A DNA stretch of 64,000 bases from Pandoraea apista (GTDB lineage: Bacteria > Pseudomonadota > Gammaproteobacteria > Burkholderiales > Burkholderiaceae). The notes below the pieces were generated by a model. That model saw only the letters and a program-made list of their open reading frames with translations, made no database searches and was not told where the DNA came from. Location of the stretch: assembly GCF_001465595.2 (NCBI RefSeq), contig NZ_CP013482.1, forward strand, positions 13,294 to 77,293. The letters run 5' to 3'. The position numbers and the translations under genes were made by a program. Of this stretch, positions 49,839-57,171 are shown one piece after another (the first letter of the stretch is position 1; each line of letters opens with the position of its first letter).

Positions 49839-50162
49839 TTATCCTTCCGGGGAGATCAAAAAGCGATCCCGCTTTTTACCAACTATCCAAGCGGGCGCTC
49901 GCCCGCGACCACTCCATGTGGCACCCGAAGCAGGGTCCCGGTACTTAGCCGCAAGCGGGCCGCTGCGCTTGCGGCGCGCCCCAAATAGATCCCGCTCGGT
50001 CAATTGGTACTCAACGATAAGGCGTCGAACATCGGCCACAACACTGCCTTTTTCCGCCGCCAGTGCTTTAGCCGCCTCGGCTTCTAATGCCTCAACGCGC
50101 TTGAGGGTCTCTGCTTCAATTGCCTCGATCTGTGCGCGAATCTCTGCATATTTCTTCGTCAT
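49839..50162 (-). CDS. H-NS-family nucleoid protein, 107 aa
   Basis: N-terminal coiled-coil oligomerisation part (EAIEAETLKRVEALEAEAAK). The C-terminal H-NS DNA-binding motif is KYRDPASGATWSGRGRAPAW, with the RGRxP hook. Beta-proteobacterial plasmids often carry such proteins to silence AT-rich foreign DNA and lower the cost of carriage. The AT-rich stretch 50163-50390 just upstream is a candidate own target. Confidence 0.9.
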   Translation of the reverse strand: MTKKYAEIRAQIEAIEAETLKRVEALEAEAAKALAAEKGSVVADVRRLIVEYQLTERDLFGARRKRSGPLAAKYRDPASGATWSGRGRAPAWIVGKKRDRFLISPEG

Positions 50163-50389
50163 GTTATCTCTGTGTCAGCTTTGGTTATTTTTGATTCCGC
50201 TTGCCGGTTTATCTGCCTTGGTGGAAGCAATATCGCCGATGCGATTCCGGAAAGTCTCTCGGTCATTTTGGGTATACCTAATTTAACCATACGAATTTTA
50301 GTAGCCCAAATATACAAGAGGCAACTCAAAAAAGCCATCTATTTTTGGACCACCTAAAAGAGCCTATTTTTCACTTGCGTCATTAGCTC

Positions 50390-50428
50390 AGGTTAGCTAA
50401 TATGAGTCATCAAACCAAGGTTAGCTAA
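50390..50428 (+). promoter_or_regulatory. Direct repeats upstream of the toxin-antitoxin genes
   Basis: AGGTTAGCTAA occurs at 50390-50400 and again at 50418-50428, the second just before the antitoxin ribosome site. Each holds the palindrome TTAGCTAA. They are likely operators for antitoxin/complex autoregulation. The 8-base core is also the core of the KorA operator. Confidence 0.6.
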
Positions 50429-50437
50429 GGAGGTGCC

Positions 50438-50674
50438 ATGCAAACCGTCAACATCCACGACGCCAAATCGCAATTGTCGAAGCTCATCGAGCGCGCCAAG
50501 AGTGGCGAGGACGTTGTTATCGCCAAGGCGGGGGAGCCGGTCGCCCGTCTCGTCGCCTTCGTCCCGGCCAAGCCGGAACGCCGCTTCGGTGGCCTCAAGG
50601 GTAAGATCCGTATCGCTTCGGATTTCGACGACGCCTTGCCGGCCGATGTGCTTGCCGCGTTTGAGGGACAGTGA
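50438..50674 (+). CDS. Phd/YefM-type antitoxin, 78 aa
   Basis: MQTVNIHDAKSQLSKLIERA, then GEDVVIAKAGEPVARLV: the Phd/YefM fold (N-terminal beta-alpha DNA-binding unit) with a C-terminal toxin-binding tail ending FEGQ. AAGGAGG six bases before the ATG. Overlaps the toxin gene. Paired with the PIN toxin for plasmid maintenance. Confidence 0.92.
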   Translation: MQTVNIHDAKSQLSKLIERAKSGEDVVIAKAGEPVARLVAFVPAKPERRFGGLKGKIRIASDFDDALPADVLAAFEGQ

Positions 50675-51051
50675 TGCGCTTGCTTCTCGACACGCACGTT
50701 TTTCTGTGGGCTGTCACAGACGACCCGAAACTGAGCCTTGCTTCGCGTGAGGTTATTCAGTTGGCTGATGAGGTCTACGTAAGCGCCGCGAGCATTTGGG
50801 AGATTTCTATTAAGGCCGGTCTCGGCAAGATCGACGTCGATCCGACCGCCCTTACGGCGGAGATACGCGCGGCTGGCTTTTTGGAGTTGCCGATCACTAC
50901 GGCGCATGCCGCCAAGGTATGCACACTGCCCGACATTCATCGTGACCCGTTCGACCGGCTGCTGGTCGCGCAAGCGATGTGTGAGCCGCTACAGCTATTC
51001 ACAGCAGATGCCAATGTCTTGAAGTACACAGACTTGGCCTGGCGCGTGTAA
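50674..51051 (+). CDS. PIN-domain (VapC-like) toxin, 125 aa
   Basis: PIN-domain acidic residues in order: LLLDTHVFLW (Asp6), SIWEISIKAGLGKI (Glu), HRDPFDRLLVAQA (Asp) and FTADANVLKY (Asp). These bind metal for RNA cleavage. ATG at 50674 follows a GTG three bases earlier; its start overlaps the antitoxin end. A typical post-segregational killing pair. Confidence 0.92.
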   Translation: MRLLLDTHVFLWAVTDDPKLSLASREVIQLADEVYVSAASIWEISIKAGLGKIDVDPTALTAEIRAAGFLELPITTAHAAKVCTLPDIHRDPFDRLLVAQAMCEPLQLFTADANVLKYTDLAWRV

Positions 51052-51074
51052 TTCGATGAACATAGGAGCAACAA

Positions 51075-51320
51075 ATGGAATTTCTTGTGAATCCGCTCGT
51101 GTGGGGTATCTCAACAGTCGCAATGGCCGTCTCTGGTCTCACCATGTTTTACGCCAGCATGGCGGGAATCCCGCTGAACCAACGGGTCTATTGGGTCGTG
51201 TTGTTGGCAAGCATGCTCGTTGCGGCCATCAACTCCGTGAGCAGCGTTTCAGGCATGGTGTGCAGCAGTTTCATACCTCCGTTCGGTTGCTCCGGCGGCG
51301 TCTTCTTTCCAAAATCCTAA
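51075..51320 (+). CDS. Small membrane protein, 81 aa
   Basis: ATG with AGGAG upstream. Two membrane segments (about 8-30 and 37-60), then a Cys/Gly/Pro-rich tail (SGMVCSSFIPPFGCSGGVFF). It is followed 12 bases later by the TrbK-like gene. Not recognised; could belong to surface or entry exclusion, given the neighbour. Confidence 0.55.
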   Translation: MEFLVNPLVWGISTVAMAVSGLTMFYASMAGIPLNQRVYWVVLLASMLVAAINSVSSVSGMVCSSFIPPFGCSGGVFFPKS

Positions 51321-51332
51321 TCAGGGTCACTC

Positions 51333-51572
51333 ATGGCATTTCCGAAACGCATCATCGCTCTGCTCGCCATCTCCGTGGTGTGCGTCATCGCTGTACTGAT
51401 GGTAACGCGTCATGAGTCCAGCAGCGCTGTTGCAACGAGCGCTGCGAACATCGACGCTTGCGACAGGGACGCACAGCGCGCAGCGGGCTTGTCCGACGCC
51501 GCGCAACGCGAGCTGGCCGACAAGTGCTTCCGCTCAGGCTCTTTCACCAAGAGTGAGAAGCGAGAGTGGTAA
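51333..51572 (+). CDS. TrbK-like entry-exclusion candidate, 79 aa
   Basis: N-terminal hydrophobic anchor (IIALLAISVVCVIAVLMV) and a short periplasmic part with two cysteines ending LADKCFRSGSFTKSEKREW. A terminal C...R.GSF..S...W is how TrbK/Eex-type proteins end; TrbJ of this plasmid ends similarly. In RP4, trbK lies between trbJ and trbL, where here there is only a ten-codon ORF. So exclusion may have moved to this site. It lacks a clear lipobox. Confidence 0.5.
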   Translation: MAFPKRIIALLAISVVCVIAVLMVTRHESSSAVATSAANIDACDRDAQRAAGLSDAAQRELADKCFRSGSFTKSEKREW

Positions 51573-51898
51573 TGCCCATCATCACGAGCCGGCCACTCAC
51601 GGCAAAGGAAGAGAAGACTCTTGCTGTACTCCAGGGCGCGCTTGTTGGATTTGTCGCGAACGGCTCGATTGCGCTGGTGTCGCCGGTTGACTTCGCTCAG
51701 ATCATGCACAAACCGTCTGTGAACGAGATTCGGCAAGCCATCAATAGCCTGATGAGCGTGACGTGGACGCCACACGACCGGCCCGGAAACCAGCGGCCGA
51801 TAATCATGGCCTACGGTTCTCGAGACGGCGTGAATGCGTTCCTGGTGGAGTTCAACAGAGCCTACGTCGACGCCTTGAATAGCGAACCAATCCACTAG
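51572..51898 (+). CDS. Unknown protein, 108 aa
   Basis: ATG at 51572 overlaps the stop of the TrbK-like gene. Product MPIITSRPLTAKEEKTLAVL onward; soluble, alpha/beta. No family recognised. Coupling suggests the same transcript as the two genes before it. Confidence 0.5.
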   Translation: MPIITSRPLTAKEEKTLAVLQGALVGFVANGSIALVSPVDFAQIMHKPSVNEIRQAINSLMSVTWTPHDRPGNQRPIIMAYGSRDGVNAFLVEFNRAYVDALNSEPIH

Positions 51899-52017
51899 CC
51901 GTACTAGCAAACTAGACGGGGCCGTAATGTACGTGACACCTCAGATTGTCACCCTGAAAAACTGAATCTCCGCGCCGGCCGGCCGCCGACAACCAGCAAT
52001 CACTAACTTTGAACCTT

Positions 52018-52641
52018 ATGCCCGCGCAATTCCGTGTGATTCTCGACGCCTATTCCCTTCAGAAATTTCACGTTGACCAAACCGAGTATCAAAAGCGGTT
52101 GGTTGCTGTTTTGCCGGACTTTGAGCTGTCGTTCAGCGTCGGAACAACAGGCGGCGACACGATCGCGATTCGTGATGGAATACAACTAGTCGAAGCGACA
52201 AACGCGGACAAGACTCAGCAGACCCAGTTTTTTCAAGCGGCCAAAAAGGTATGGGCGGATCTCATGCGAGCGACGAAGACGTATCCGGTCAACGCCCGGG
52301 AACGCAACTTCCGCGTGACCGTCATTTCGACAATCAACGGGTACACCGCATCCGTTGTTGAGCGCATCGCTAGTCAGGAGCAGCCGGTTGCTCTCAACGT
52401 CCCGCTCCACGCGAGTATCAATCCGGGTTCGTTCTATCAGCACCGTCACTGGTTTCTGAAGATGCTCCTTGAGTTCGTAGATAGCGAGCTGATGGCGTGG
52501 GCTGTGACGAAATGCGACGGAGAAGCCGGCCCTGGCAAACATAACGCTCACATTCTCGCAAATCTGCTCGGATGGCCTGAAGGGTATCCGGACGCCTGCG
52601 GTGACGATCTTTCGCGCCTTCAGGTGCCGCGATTGGACTGA
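52018..52641 (+). CDS. Unknown protein, 207 aa
   Basis: ATG at 52018 (a TTG nine bases earlier is possible). MPAQFRVILDAYSLQKFHVD onward; mixed alpha/beta, no signal, no motif known to me. Its 3' end overlaps the 3' end of the minus-strand gene ending at 52620 by 22 bases. 51899-52017 shows no gene. Confidence 0.5.
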   Translation: MPAQFRVILDAYSLQKFHVDQTEYQKRLVAVLPDFELSFSVGTTGGDTIAIRDGIQLVEATNADKTQQTQFFQAAKKVWADLMRATKTYPVNARERNFRVTVISTINGYTASVVERIASQEQPVALNVPLHASINPGSFYQHRHWFLKMLLEFVDSELMAWAVTKCDGEAGPGKHNAHILANLLGWPEGYPDACGDDLSRLQVPRLD

Positions 52642-53210
52642 AATACCTGATCGACTCGATTTTCGTCCGGCCGAGGTGTTTCGAGTGTGCTGGCAGTTGA
52701 GGCGAACAATCCCGATCGAGCGGCGTCGGGATTCGCAATGGTGCCGAAGGATGCAGCCTTAACTGCGTTCTCGGCCAGCAGCAATACTTGCTCAACTGCG
52801 CCGATCAATTGAGCCGGGTTCGGCGTCACGAACCCATTTAGACCTTGCGGATACCGACCACGATACGGCCAGTCGTGGAGCGTATTCAGCAGCACACACC
52901 AATCCGGGGGCGACGTGGGAGCGACAAGCGCCAACTTGGCTGCTGCGCCCCACAACGCACTGAGATCGTGCCCAAATGGCTTCTTGCTCAACTTCGAGGC
53001 AGGTATCTTCGCGGACCAGAGCAGCGCCTTCAACGCCCCCTCAAGTGCCTGGGCAGCGAGCAGCGCACCGGGTAGATGAGTTTCCACGGTGCTCGCCTCT
53101 AATGCCTTCGCCCCCTGCCAAAGCTGTTTGGCGGTCACCAAGAAACTCTCGCCGTCCGAGGGCCGCCGGAAGGCAACAGGCGGTGTGACCATCATTACGT
53201 GTCCATTCAT
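52620..53210 (-). CDS. HEPN-like protein, 196 aa
   Basis: Helical protein. AKQLWQGAKALEASTVETHL, GALLAAQALEGALKALLWSA and KKPFGHDLSALWGAAAK give the HEPN-domain pattern seen in proteins that sit beside nucleotidyltransferases or act as RNases. The catalytic RxxxxH is not present in a clear form, so activity is uncertain. Family placement is from pattern only. Confidence 0.5.
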   Translation of the reverse strand: MNGHVMMVTPPVAFRRPSDGESFLVTAKQLWQGAKALEASTVETHLPGALLAAQALEGALKALLWSAKIPASKLSKKPFGHDLSALWGAAAKLALVAPTSPPDWCVLLNTLHDWPYRGRYPQGLNGFVTPNPAQLIGAVEQVLLLAENAVKAASFGTIANPDAARSGLFASTASTLETPRPDENRVDQVFQSNRGT

Positions 53211-53234
53211 CTCGGGCAGCTCACTTTTTCCTTG

Positions 53235-53735
53235 TCACTTTACACAACGCAACGCAGCAACCGGGGCAGGCGCGTCACCCGCTTTGTTGCGAAGATCCGG
53301 ATAGCGCGCCTCAATCGTCGTTGCGTTTCCGGTTGGTGGGTTGTGTGCCGTTCCATTGATGCAAACTGCGGCACGACCGGTTTCATCGAAACCCATGTGG
53401 ACCGCCGCGCTTTCGGGTACAGCGCCGATGCCGCTAACATAAACCGTCTGCTGTCCGGCGACCGTCTTCAATGTGGACCAAACTGTAGTTACCGTGTAGG
53501 CCACAGTCGATATTGCGAGCACCGCCGTCAACGCAATCATCACCGCTTGCTGACGCCCTTGTGCCTTACCATCCTTCTCTGCTTGGCTAAGAATTTTGTC
53601 CAGGCGGTGTGAGAGTCCATTCATCGCCTCGTTCGTTCGATGCTGCATGATGCGCTGATACTTCTGCCCCTCCCCTGGCGCAACGAAATCAGCGTTCAGA
53701 ATTGTGTCGAGATGAATGTCCTTCCAGTGGGTCAT
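53235..53735 (-). CDS. Unknown membrane-anchored protein, 166 aa
   Basis: ATG with GGAAAA upstream. A cytoplasmic helical N-terminus (SHRLDKILSQAEKDGKAQGR), one membrane span (about 66-88, MIALTAVLAISTVAYTVTTV) and an outside domain with two Cys. Function unknown; 24 bases from the HEPN-like gene. Confidence 0.5.
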   Translation of the reverse strand: MTHWKDIHLDTILNADFVAPGEGQKYQRIMQHRTNEAMNGLSHRLDKILSQAEKDGKAQGRQQAVMIALTAVLAISTVAYTVTTVWSTLKTVAGQQTVYVSGIGAVPESAAVHMGFDETGRAAVCINGTAHNPPTGNATTIEARYPDLRNKAGDAPAPVAALRCVK

Positions 53736-53750
53736 TATGTTTTCCAGTTG

Positions 53751-54083
53751 CTAAAGTGAACTGATGCGCGCCGGGTCTGTACCTACAGACCGGATGGCGA
53801 GCCATACTTGCAAGCGCTCTTCCGGTTCAGCCACTGGATGGGCGAGATCAATCCCGAAGGGCTTCACAATAGCGAACACCCCGGGCGCAATGTTGTACAG
53901 TCGGTCGACTCGCCGCTCGGCTCCTATGACCTCGCGAATTCTCTGGAAAAGGCGCTGCCTCTCCCATCGGACTGGGGACCTAGCCCTAAACGGCAAACCC
54001 GATAGGTGCGCTAGGGCAGCGTCTATGTCTGATTCGGATACCACCATCGCCTGCGGTGATCTCCAGAGGGTTGCGAGACTCAT
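53751..54083 (-). CDS. Unknown soluble protein, 110 aa
   Basis: MSLATLWRSPQAMVVSESDI onward; Arg-rich middle (RARSPVRWERQRLFQRIREV). No motif recognised. Part of the minus-strand series. Confidence 0.45.
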   Translation of the reverse strand: MSLATLWRSPQAMVVSESDIDAALAHLSGLPFRARSPVRWERQRLFQRIREVIGAERRVDRLYNIAPGVFAIVKPFGIDLAHPVAEPEERLQVWLAIRSVGTDPARISSL

Positions 54084-54104
54084 ATCGCCTTTTCCGCGGT
54101 TTTC

Positions 54105-54446
54105 CTAAAGCGCTGACGGTCGCAGATAGACCTTGTCACTGCTTCGATACTTCCGAAGGAATTCGGCCAAGAATGACCTCACCGCATCGTAGTCGTCGAG
54201 AAATGCCATGACCTCTGGATCGCTCTCATCGTCTTCAGGAAGGTCATGATTAACGAAGTACTGCAAGGCCATCTGCCACTTGACGTCCTCCTCCTCCGTG
54301 ATTTGGTAGTTCGCTTCCAACCACTTGTACTCGTCTGACGTGCCGTCTAATCCCGGTTCTCCCCAGACGCGCTCCATCTCGCCGATGACGGAATAGAACA
54401 TCGAAGTTTCAATTCCGTCGTCGTCTTCATCTACGGGCGTGGTCAT
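54105..54446 (-). CDS. Unknown very acidic protein, 113 aa
   Basis: ATG with AGGAAG upstream. The product is rich in Asp and Glu (TTPVDEDDDGIETSMF, DLPEDDESDPEVMAFLDDYD). Such composition is typical of DNA-mimic or adaptor proteins, but there is no specific match. Eight bases after the next gene upstream. Confidence 0.5.
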   Translation of the reverse strand: MTTPVDEDDDGIETSMFYSVIGEMERVWGEPGLDGTSDEYKWLEANYQITEEEDVKWQMALQYFVNHDLPEDDESDPEVMAFLDDYDAVRSFLAEFLRKYRSSDKVYLRPSAL

Positions 54447-54454
54447 GATTCTTC

Positions 54455-54721
54455 CTATTTGACGTCAGCTTTGCGATCGCGAAACTGCTTTGCGATTTCC
54501 CGCGCGCGCTCCGCGCCTTTCTTCGACGCCTCCGCGAGTTTCCCGTTTTCTGCCGACATGCGTCCTGCCGTCGCTCCGCCTCGCATTTTTGCTTCGAGGG
54601 GTTGTAGTGCCCCGATTTCGGCTGCTCCGCCGACAGTCATCCATGCCAACTGGTGCTCCTTATTGACGAAGACTCTCTGTCCCTTCACAGGCTCACCGCA
54701 TCCACATTTGCAGTTCCGCAT
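54455..54721 (-). CDS. Small Cys-motif protein, 88 aa
   Basis: ATG at 54721 with GGGAG eight bases upstream. The N-terminus MRNCKCGCGEPVKGQRVFVN carries CKCGCGEPV followed by a basic/hydrophobic stretch, a small zinc-binding motif seen at the ends of phage and plasmid proteins. The C-terminus is a charged helix. Function unknown. Confidence 0.5.
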   Translation of the reverse strand: MRNCKCGCGEPVKGQRVFVNKEHQLAWMTVGGAAEIGALQPLEAKMRGGATAGRMSAENGKLAEASKKGAERAREIAKQFRDRKADVK

Positions 54722-54736
54722 CACGGCCACTCCCGT

Positions 54737-54943
54737 CTAGTTGTTCGGATGTCCAACATAGCAACCAGCAAGCACGAACAGTGCCGTGAACTCATGCTGA
54801 CAAGACTCGCACACGTACTCCTGGTGAACCGTCTTGGTGCCGATCGCGCAAGCACCCATCGTCACCTCTGTTGATTCGCAGGATGGGCACAGCGTCGTGC
54901 TGGACGCGATGACTCGGTCCTTCCATTCGTCAGTTCCAAGCAT
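54737..54943 (-). CDS. Zinc-ribbon protein, 68 aa
   Basis: ATG at 54943 with GGAGAG upstream (a TTG at 54958 would contain that site). CPSC and CESC, 26 residues apart, form a zinc ribbon. It ends CYVGHPNN. Likely nucleic-acid or protein binding; no partner evident. Confidence 0.5.
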   Translation of the reverse strand: MLGTDEWKDRVIASSTTLCPSCESTEVTMGACAIGTKTVHQEYVCESCQHEFTALFVLAGCYVGHPNN

Positions 54944-55046
54944 CCTGCTCTCCTGCAAATTTCATGGCAATCTTTCCGTTGTCAGCGGAGCCAGCCCTAA
55001 TGCCGCATGGCTTCCTCGGGATCTGGATGTCCTTGTAGGTCGCCAT
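54930..55046 (-). CDS. Possible small ORF, 38 aa
   Basis: MATYKDIQIPRKPCGIRAGS onward, open from 55046 and overlapping the zinc-ribbon gene start by 14 bases. No good ribosome site. It fills the gap in a dense gene series. Confidence 0.25.
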   Translation of the reverse strand: MATYKDIQIPRKPCGIRAGSADNGKIAMKFAGEQDAWN

Positions 55047-55067
55047 AGCGGGCTTGTGCTTTCTGGC

Positions 55068-55565
55068 CTAAGTCACGATGAACGTGGTAGCGTTGGCAAC
55101 CCGGCTTCTGAGCATCTTGTTCCACAGCTCGCGCCGACGGTGCTCATGGATTTCGCCCCAAGGCACCAGCTCGATCCCGGCCATTTCGTAGTCCCCGCGA
55201 GCGCGCATCGCGGCGTAGTTCTCCGCGCTCGTAACGATGTGGACGGACTCGCACTCAATCACAGTTCGCACGAACTCGTCAGGGTCCTGTCGCTGCTCCC
55301 GTCGATGTCGATCAACAAGCGCCGTGAGTGTCGTCTGAATTCTCTTGTGGTGCTCTAGTCGCAGGTCGCCGCTTTGACTCGCGATTGCCTCCATTGAAAC
55401 TAGCCCAGAAAACTGCCTCACTCGACGTTTTACACTCTCGGCCATCACGTGCGTGTACCACGCTCTCGCTCGACTGGCCGTCACATTAGGGCGGCCTGAC
55501 AGCCACATTACCTCTTCGTAAATCGAAGTGAGGGCGCGAAGATCGTCTAAGTGTCGGTCGTTCAT
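55068..55565 (-). CDS. Unknown partner of the ART-like gene, 165 aa
   Basis: MNDRHLDDLRALTSIYEEVM onward; helical first half, then SVHIVTSAENYAAMRARGDY and an HRRRELWNKM segment. ATG nine bases after the stop of the candidate ADP-ribosyltransferase, so cotranscribed and a plausible antidote or modifier. No family recognised. Confidence 0.5.
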   Translation of the reverse strand: MNDRHLDDLRALTSIYEEVMWLSGRPNVTASRARAWYTHVMAESVKRRVRQFSGLVSMEAIASQSGDLRLEHHKRIQTTLTALVDRHRREQRQDPDEFVRTVIECESVHIVTSAENYAAMRARGDYEMAGIELVPWGEIHEHRRRELWNKMLRSRVANATTFIVT

Positions 55566-55574
55566 TTTCCGTGG

Positions 55575-56078
55575 TTATCGCCGCATGCGGTCGTTCGGAT
55601 TGGGATACCGTTGCAACACCTCCAACCCCGTTAGCGCGCATGGGTCGATTGTGTACTCTTCCTCGCCAAGCCATCTACTGTGTTTCCCAGGGCCGGAAAT
55701 AATTGCCATTGCGTCAACATTCGCACTGAGTAGAACGCCACCGCCGGAGTAGTAAGCGTTCAGACCACTTCCGAACATTTCTGCGGTACGACGCTGCGAC
55801 GACCAACAGAGGCCAATCCTCCCGGCATTGAAGCGCTCGGTGCTCTCGCCACGATACAGCGTCAACGACGGGCCTTCGTAGCGTGGTAACACGGCCAGCA
55901 GCAGCCGAACCAAGAGCTTGTCGTCGCCGATTTCTTCGCGAATGCGACCTCCGTACGTCACCCAACTGGTGAGGCAATTCTCGCGGTGCTGCCCGTTGGA
56001 GGAGCATTCGTCGGCGACTCGCTGAAGGGCGTCTACCCAGCTCAGGCCATTCGCCTTAGCCTCCTCTCGACTGGGCAT
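55575..56078 (-). CDS. Candidate ADP-ribosyltransferase-fold protein, 167 aa
   Basis: Chosen ATG at 56078 (MPSREEAKANGLSWVDALQR). The second half has an R-S-E order like ADP-ribosyltransferases: LTLYRGES (Arg), GLCWSSQRRTAEMFG (Ser in the WSS step) and WLGEEEYTIDP (ExE-like end). Spacing of about 30 and about 50 residues fits small ARTs. No signal peptide, so it would act inside the cell. The family name is inferred from pattern; a toxin or anti-phage role is possible. Confidence 0.5.
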   Translation of the reverse strand: MPSREEAKANGLSWVDALQRVADECSSNGQHRENCLTSWVTYGGRIREEIGDDKLLVRLLLAVLPRYEGPSLTLYRGESTERFNAGRIGLCWSSQRRTAEMFGSGLNAYYSGGGVLLSANVDAMAIISGPGKHSRWLGEEEYTIDPCALTGLEVLQRYPNPNDRMRR

Positions 56079-56149
56079 ATGGTGACCGCCAGAGAGAAAC
56101 GATGACGTCAAAGAAGCAATGCACATTTGCGAGTAAACCAACCTTTTTC

Positions 56150-56407
56150 CTAGTGGCTCACGGCCGGATAGACGAAATCTTCGTCGGGCGTAAATTCGTA
56201 CCGGGCAGGATCGCTCTCGAACATCACGTAGCCCTCGACACCCTTCTCGCGGAGCACCTTCACTGCGCGTCGGGCGTTCGCGACCTCAAATTCGTGAAGC
56301 CTGCCCGTGTCGGCAGGGCGACCGCCGCTCGACGCTCCCTCGCCACTGATCAGGAGCGTCATTTCTGCGCCCGAACCGGCCTTGCGTCCAAAAATCTGGC
56401 TTTTCAT
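56150..56407 (-). CDS. Unknown small protein, 85 aa
   Basis: ATG with AGGAAA upstream. MKSQIFGRKAGSGAEMTLLI, then ANARRAVKVLREKGVEGYVM, then DPARYEFTPDEDFVYPAV. Soluble. Lies 71 bases before the ART-like gene. Function unknown. 56408-56525 shows no gene. Confidence 0.45.
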   Translation of the reverse strand: MKSQIFGRKAGSGAEMTLLISGEGASSGGRPADTGRLHEFEVANARRAVKVLREKGVEGYVMFESDPARYEFTPDEDFVYPAVSH

Positions 56408-56525
56408 CGAGTTTTCCTACACGCCCAACGATCGGCAATCCGCGCACTGCTTTTGCAGATGCCAGCAGGCTCAAACGAACCTGGGTGGCGAGCCGGGAAC
56501 AAACGCTCTCGGCCAAAAAGGTGTT

Positions 56526-56828
56526 TCAGATGTTGTTCTCGCAGAAGCCTGCGAGCGGCACGGGAGACGCGAGTGTTGAAATGATCGTGTACCCCGGATA
56601 AGTCTGCTTTGCGGTTCGTGAGAACGTCGCAACCGCTTCATCCTCGTCCGTGGCCGCGATAATCCCGTGAACAGGCTTAATTACGTCCGTCGAGCCGTCC
56701 TTGCGCATGACTGCGGAGACCATGAATCGAGTCGGTTGGTTGACATGCCAGCCTGCGCGGCCGCCCGGCGCTGCGGATGCATAGCCCTGCGACGAAAGGA
56801 TGGCTGCGAGCAGGATGATCCTCAGCAT
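56526..56828 (-). CDS. Unknown exported protein, 100 aa
   Basis: ATG at 56828 with AGGCGG upstream. Signal peptide MLRIILLAAILSSQGYASAA, then a mature part of about 80 residues with AVMRKDGSTDVIKPVHGIIA. Periplasmic. Twelve bases after the next gene. Confidence 0.5.
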   Translation of the reverse strand: MLRIILLAAILSSQGYASAAPGGRAGWHVNQPTRFMVSAVMRKDGSTDVIKPVHGIIAATDEDEAVATFSRTAKQTYPGYTIISTLASPVPLAGFCENNI

Positions 56829-56839
56829 GGCCGCCTGTC

Positions 56840-57082
56840 TCACAGTTCCGGATTGGCAAGGAATGCCGCCGTTTCGAGCGTGCTTGCGGCATGCTCCCGG
56901 CCCGAAAGTGCAACAGCCACGTGAAACAGGGCGACGGCACGGTTGTTGCTGTCGAGCATCCCCGATGCCGCCCGGATGAGTGCAATACCCTTCACCACCG
57001 CTTTCGCTTGCTCCGACGATCCGGAGCTACCGAGACGCTCCACCATCGATTCCATCGATTCGATTTCCGAGCCAAATTCCAT
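56840..57082 (-). CDS. Unknown helical protein, 80 aa
   Basis: ATG at 57082 with GAGGG upstream, preferred over an open frame from 57136. MEFGSEIESMESMVERLGSS, then an Ala-rich helix ending AFLANPEL. Function unknown. Confidence 0.45.
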   Translation of the reverse strand: MEFGSEIESMESMVERLGSSGSSEQAKAVVKGIALIRAASGMLDSNNRAVALFHVAVALSGREHAASTLETAAFLANPEL

Positions 57083-57171
57083 ATCACCCTCGCCGTAAGA
57101 GCGGCACATGAGCCGCGCAATGTTCAATGAATACATTGTAGATAATTATTGTGTTGCGCGCAACCCAATAA

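Noticed and set aside
49122..50162. A transposon carrying resolvase and H-NS-like protein
   Set aside because: I found no transposase, terminal inverted repeats or target duplication around the two genes.
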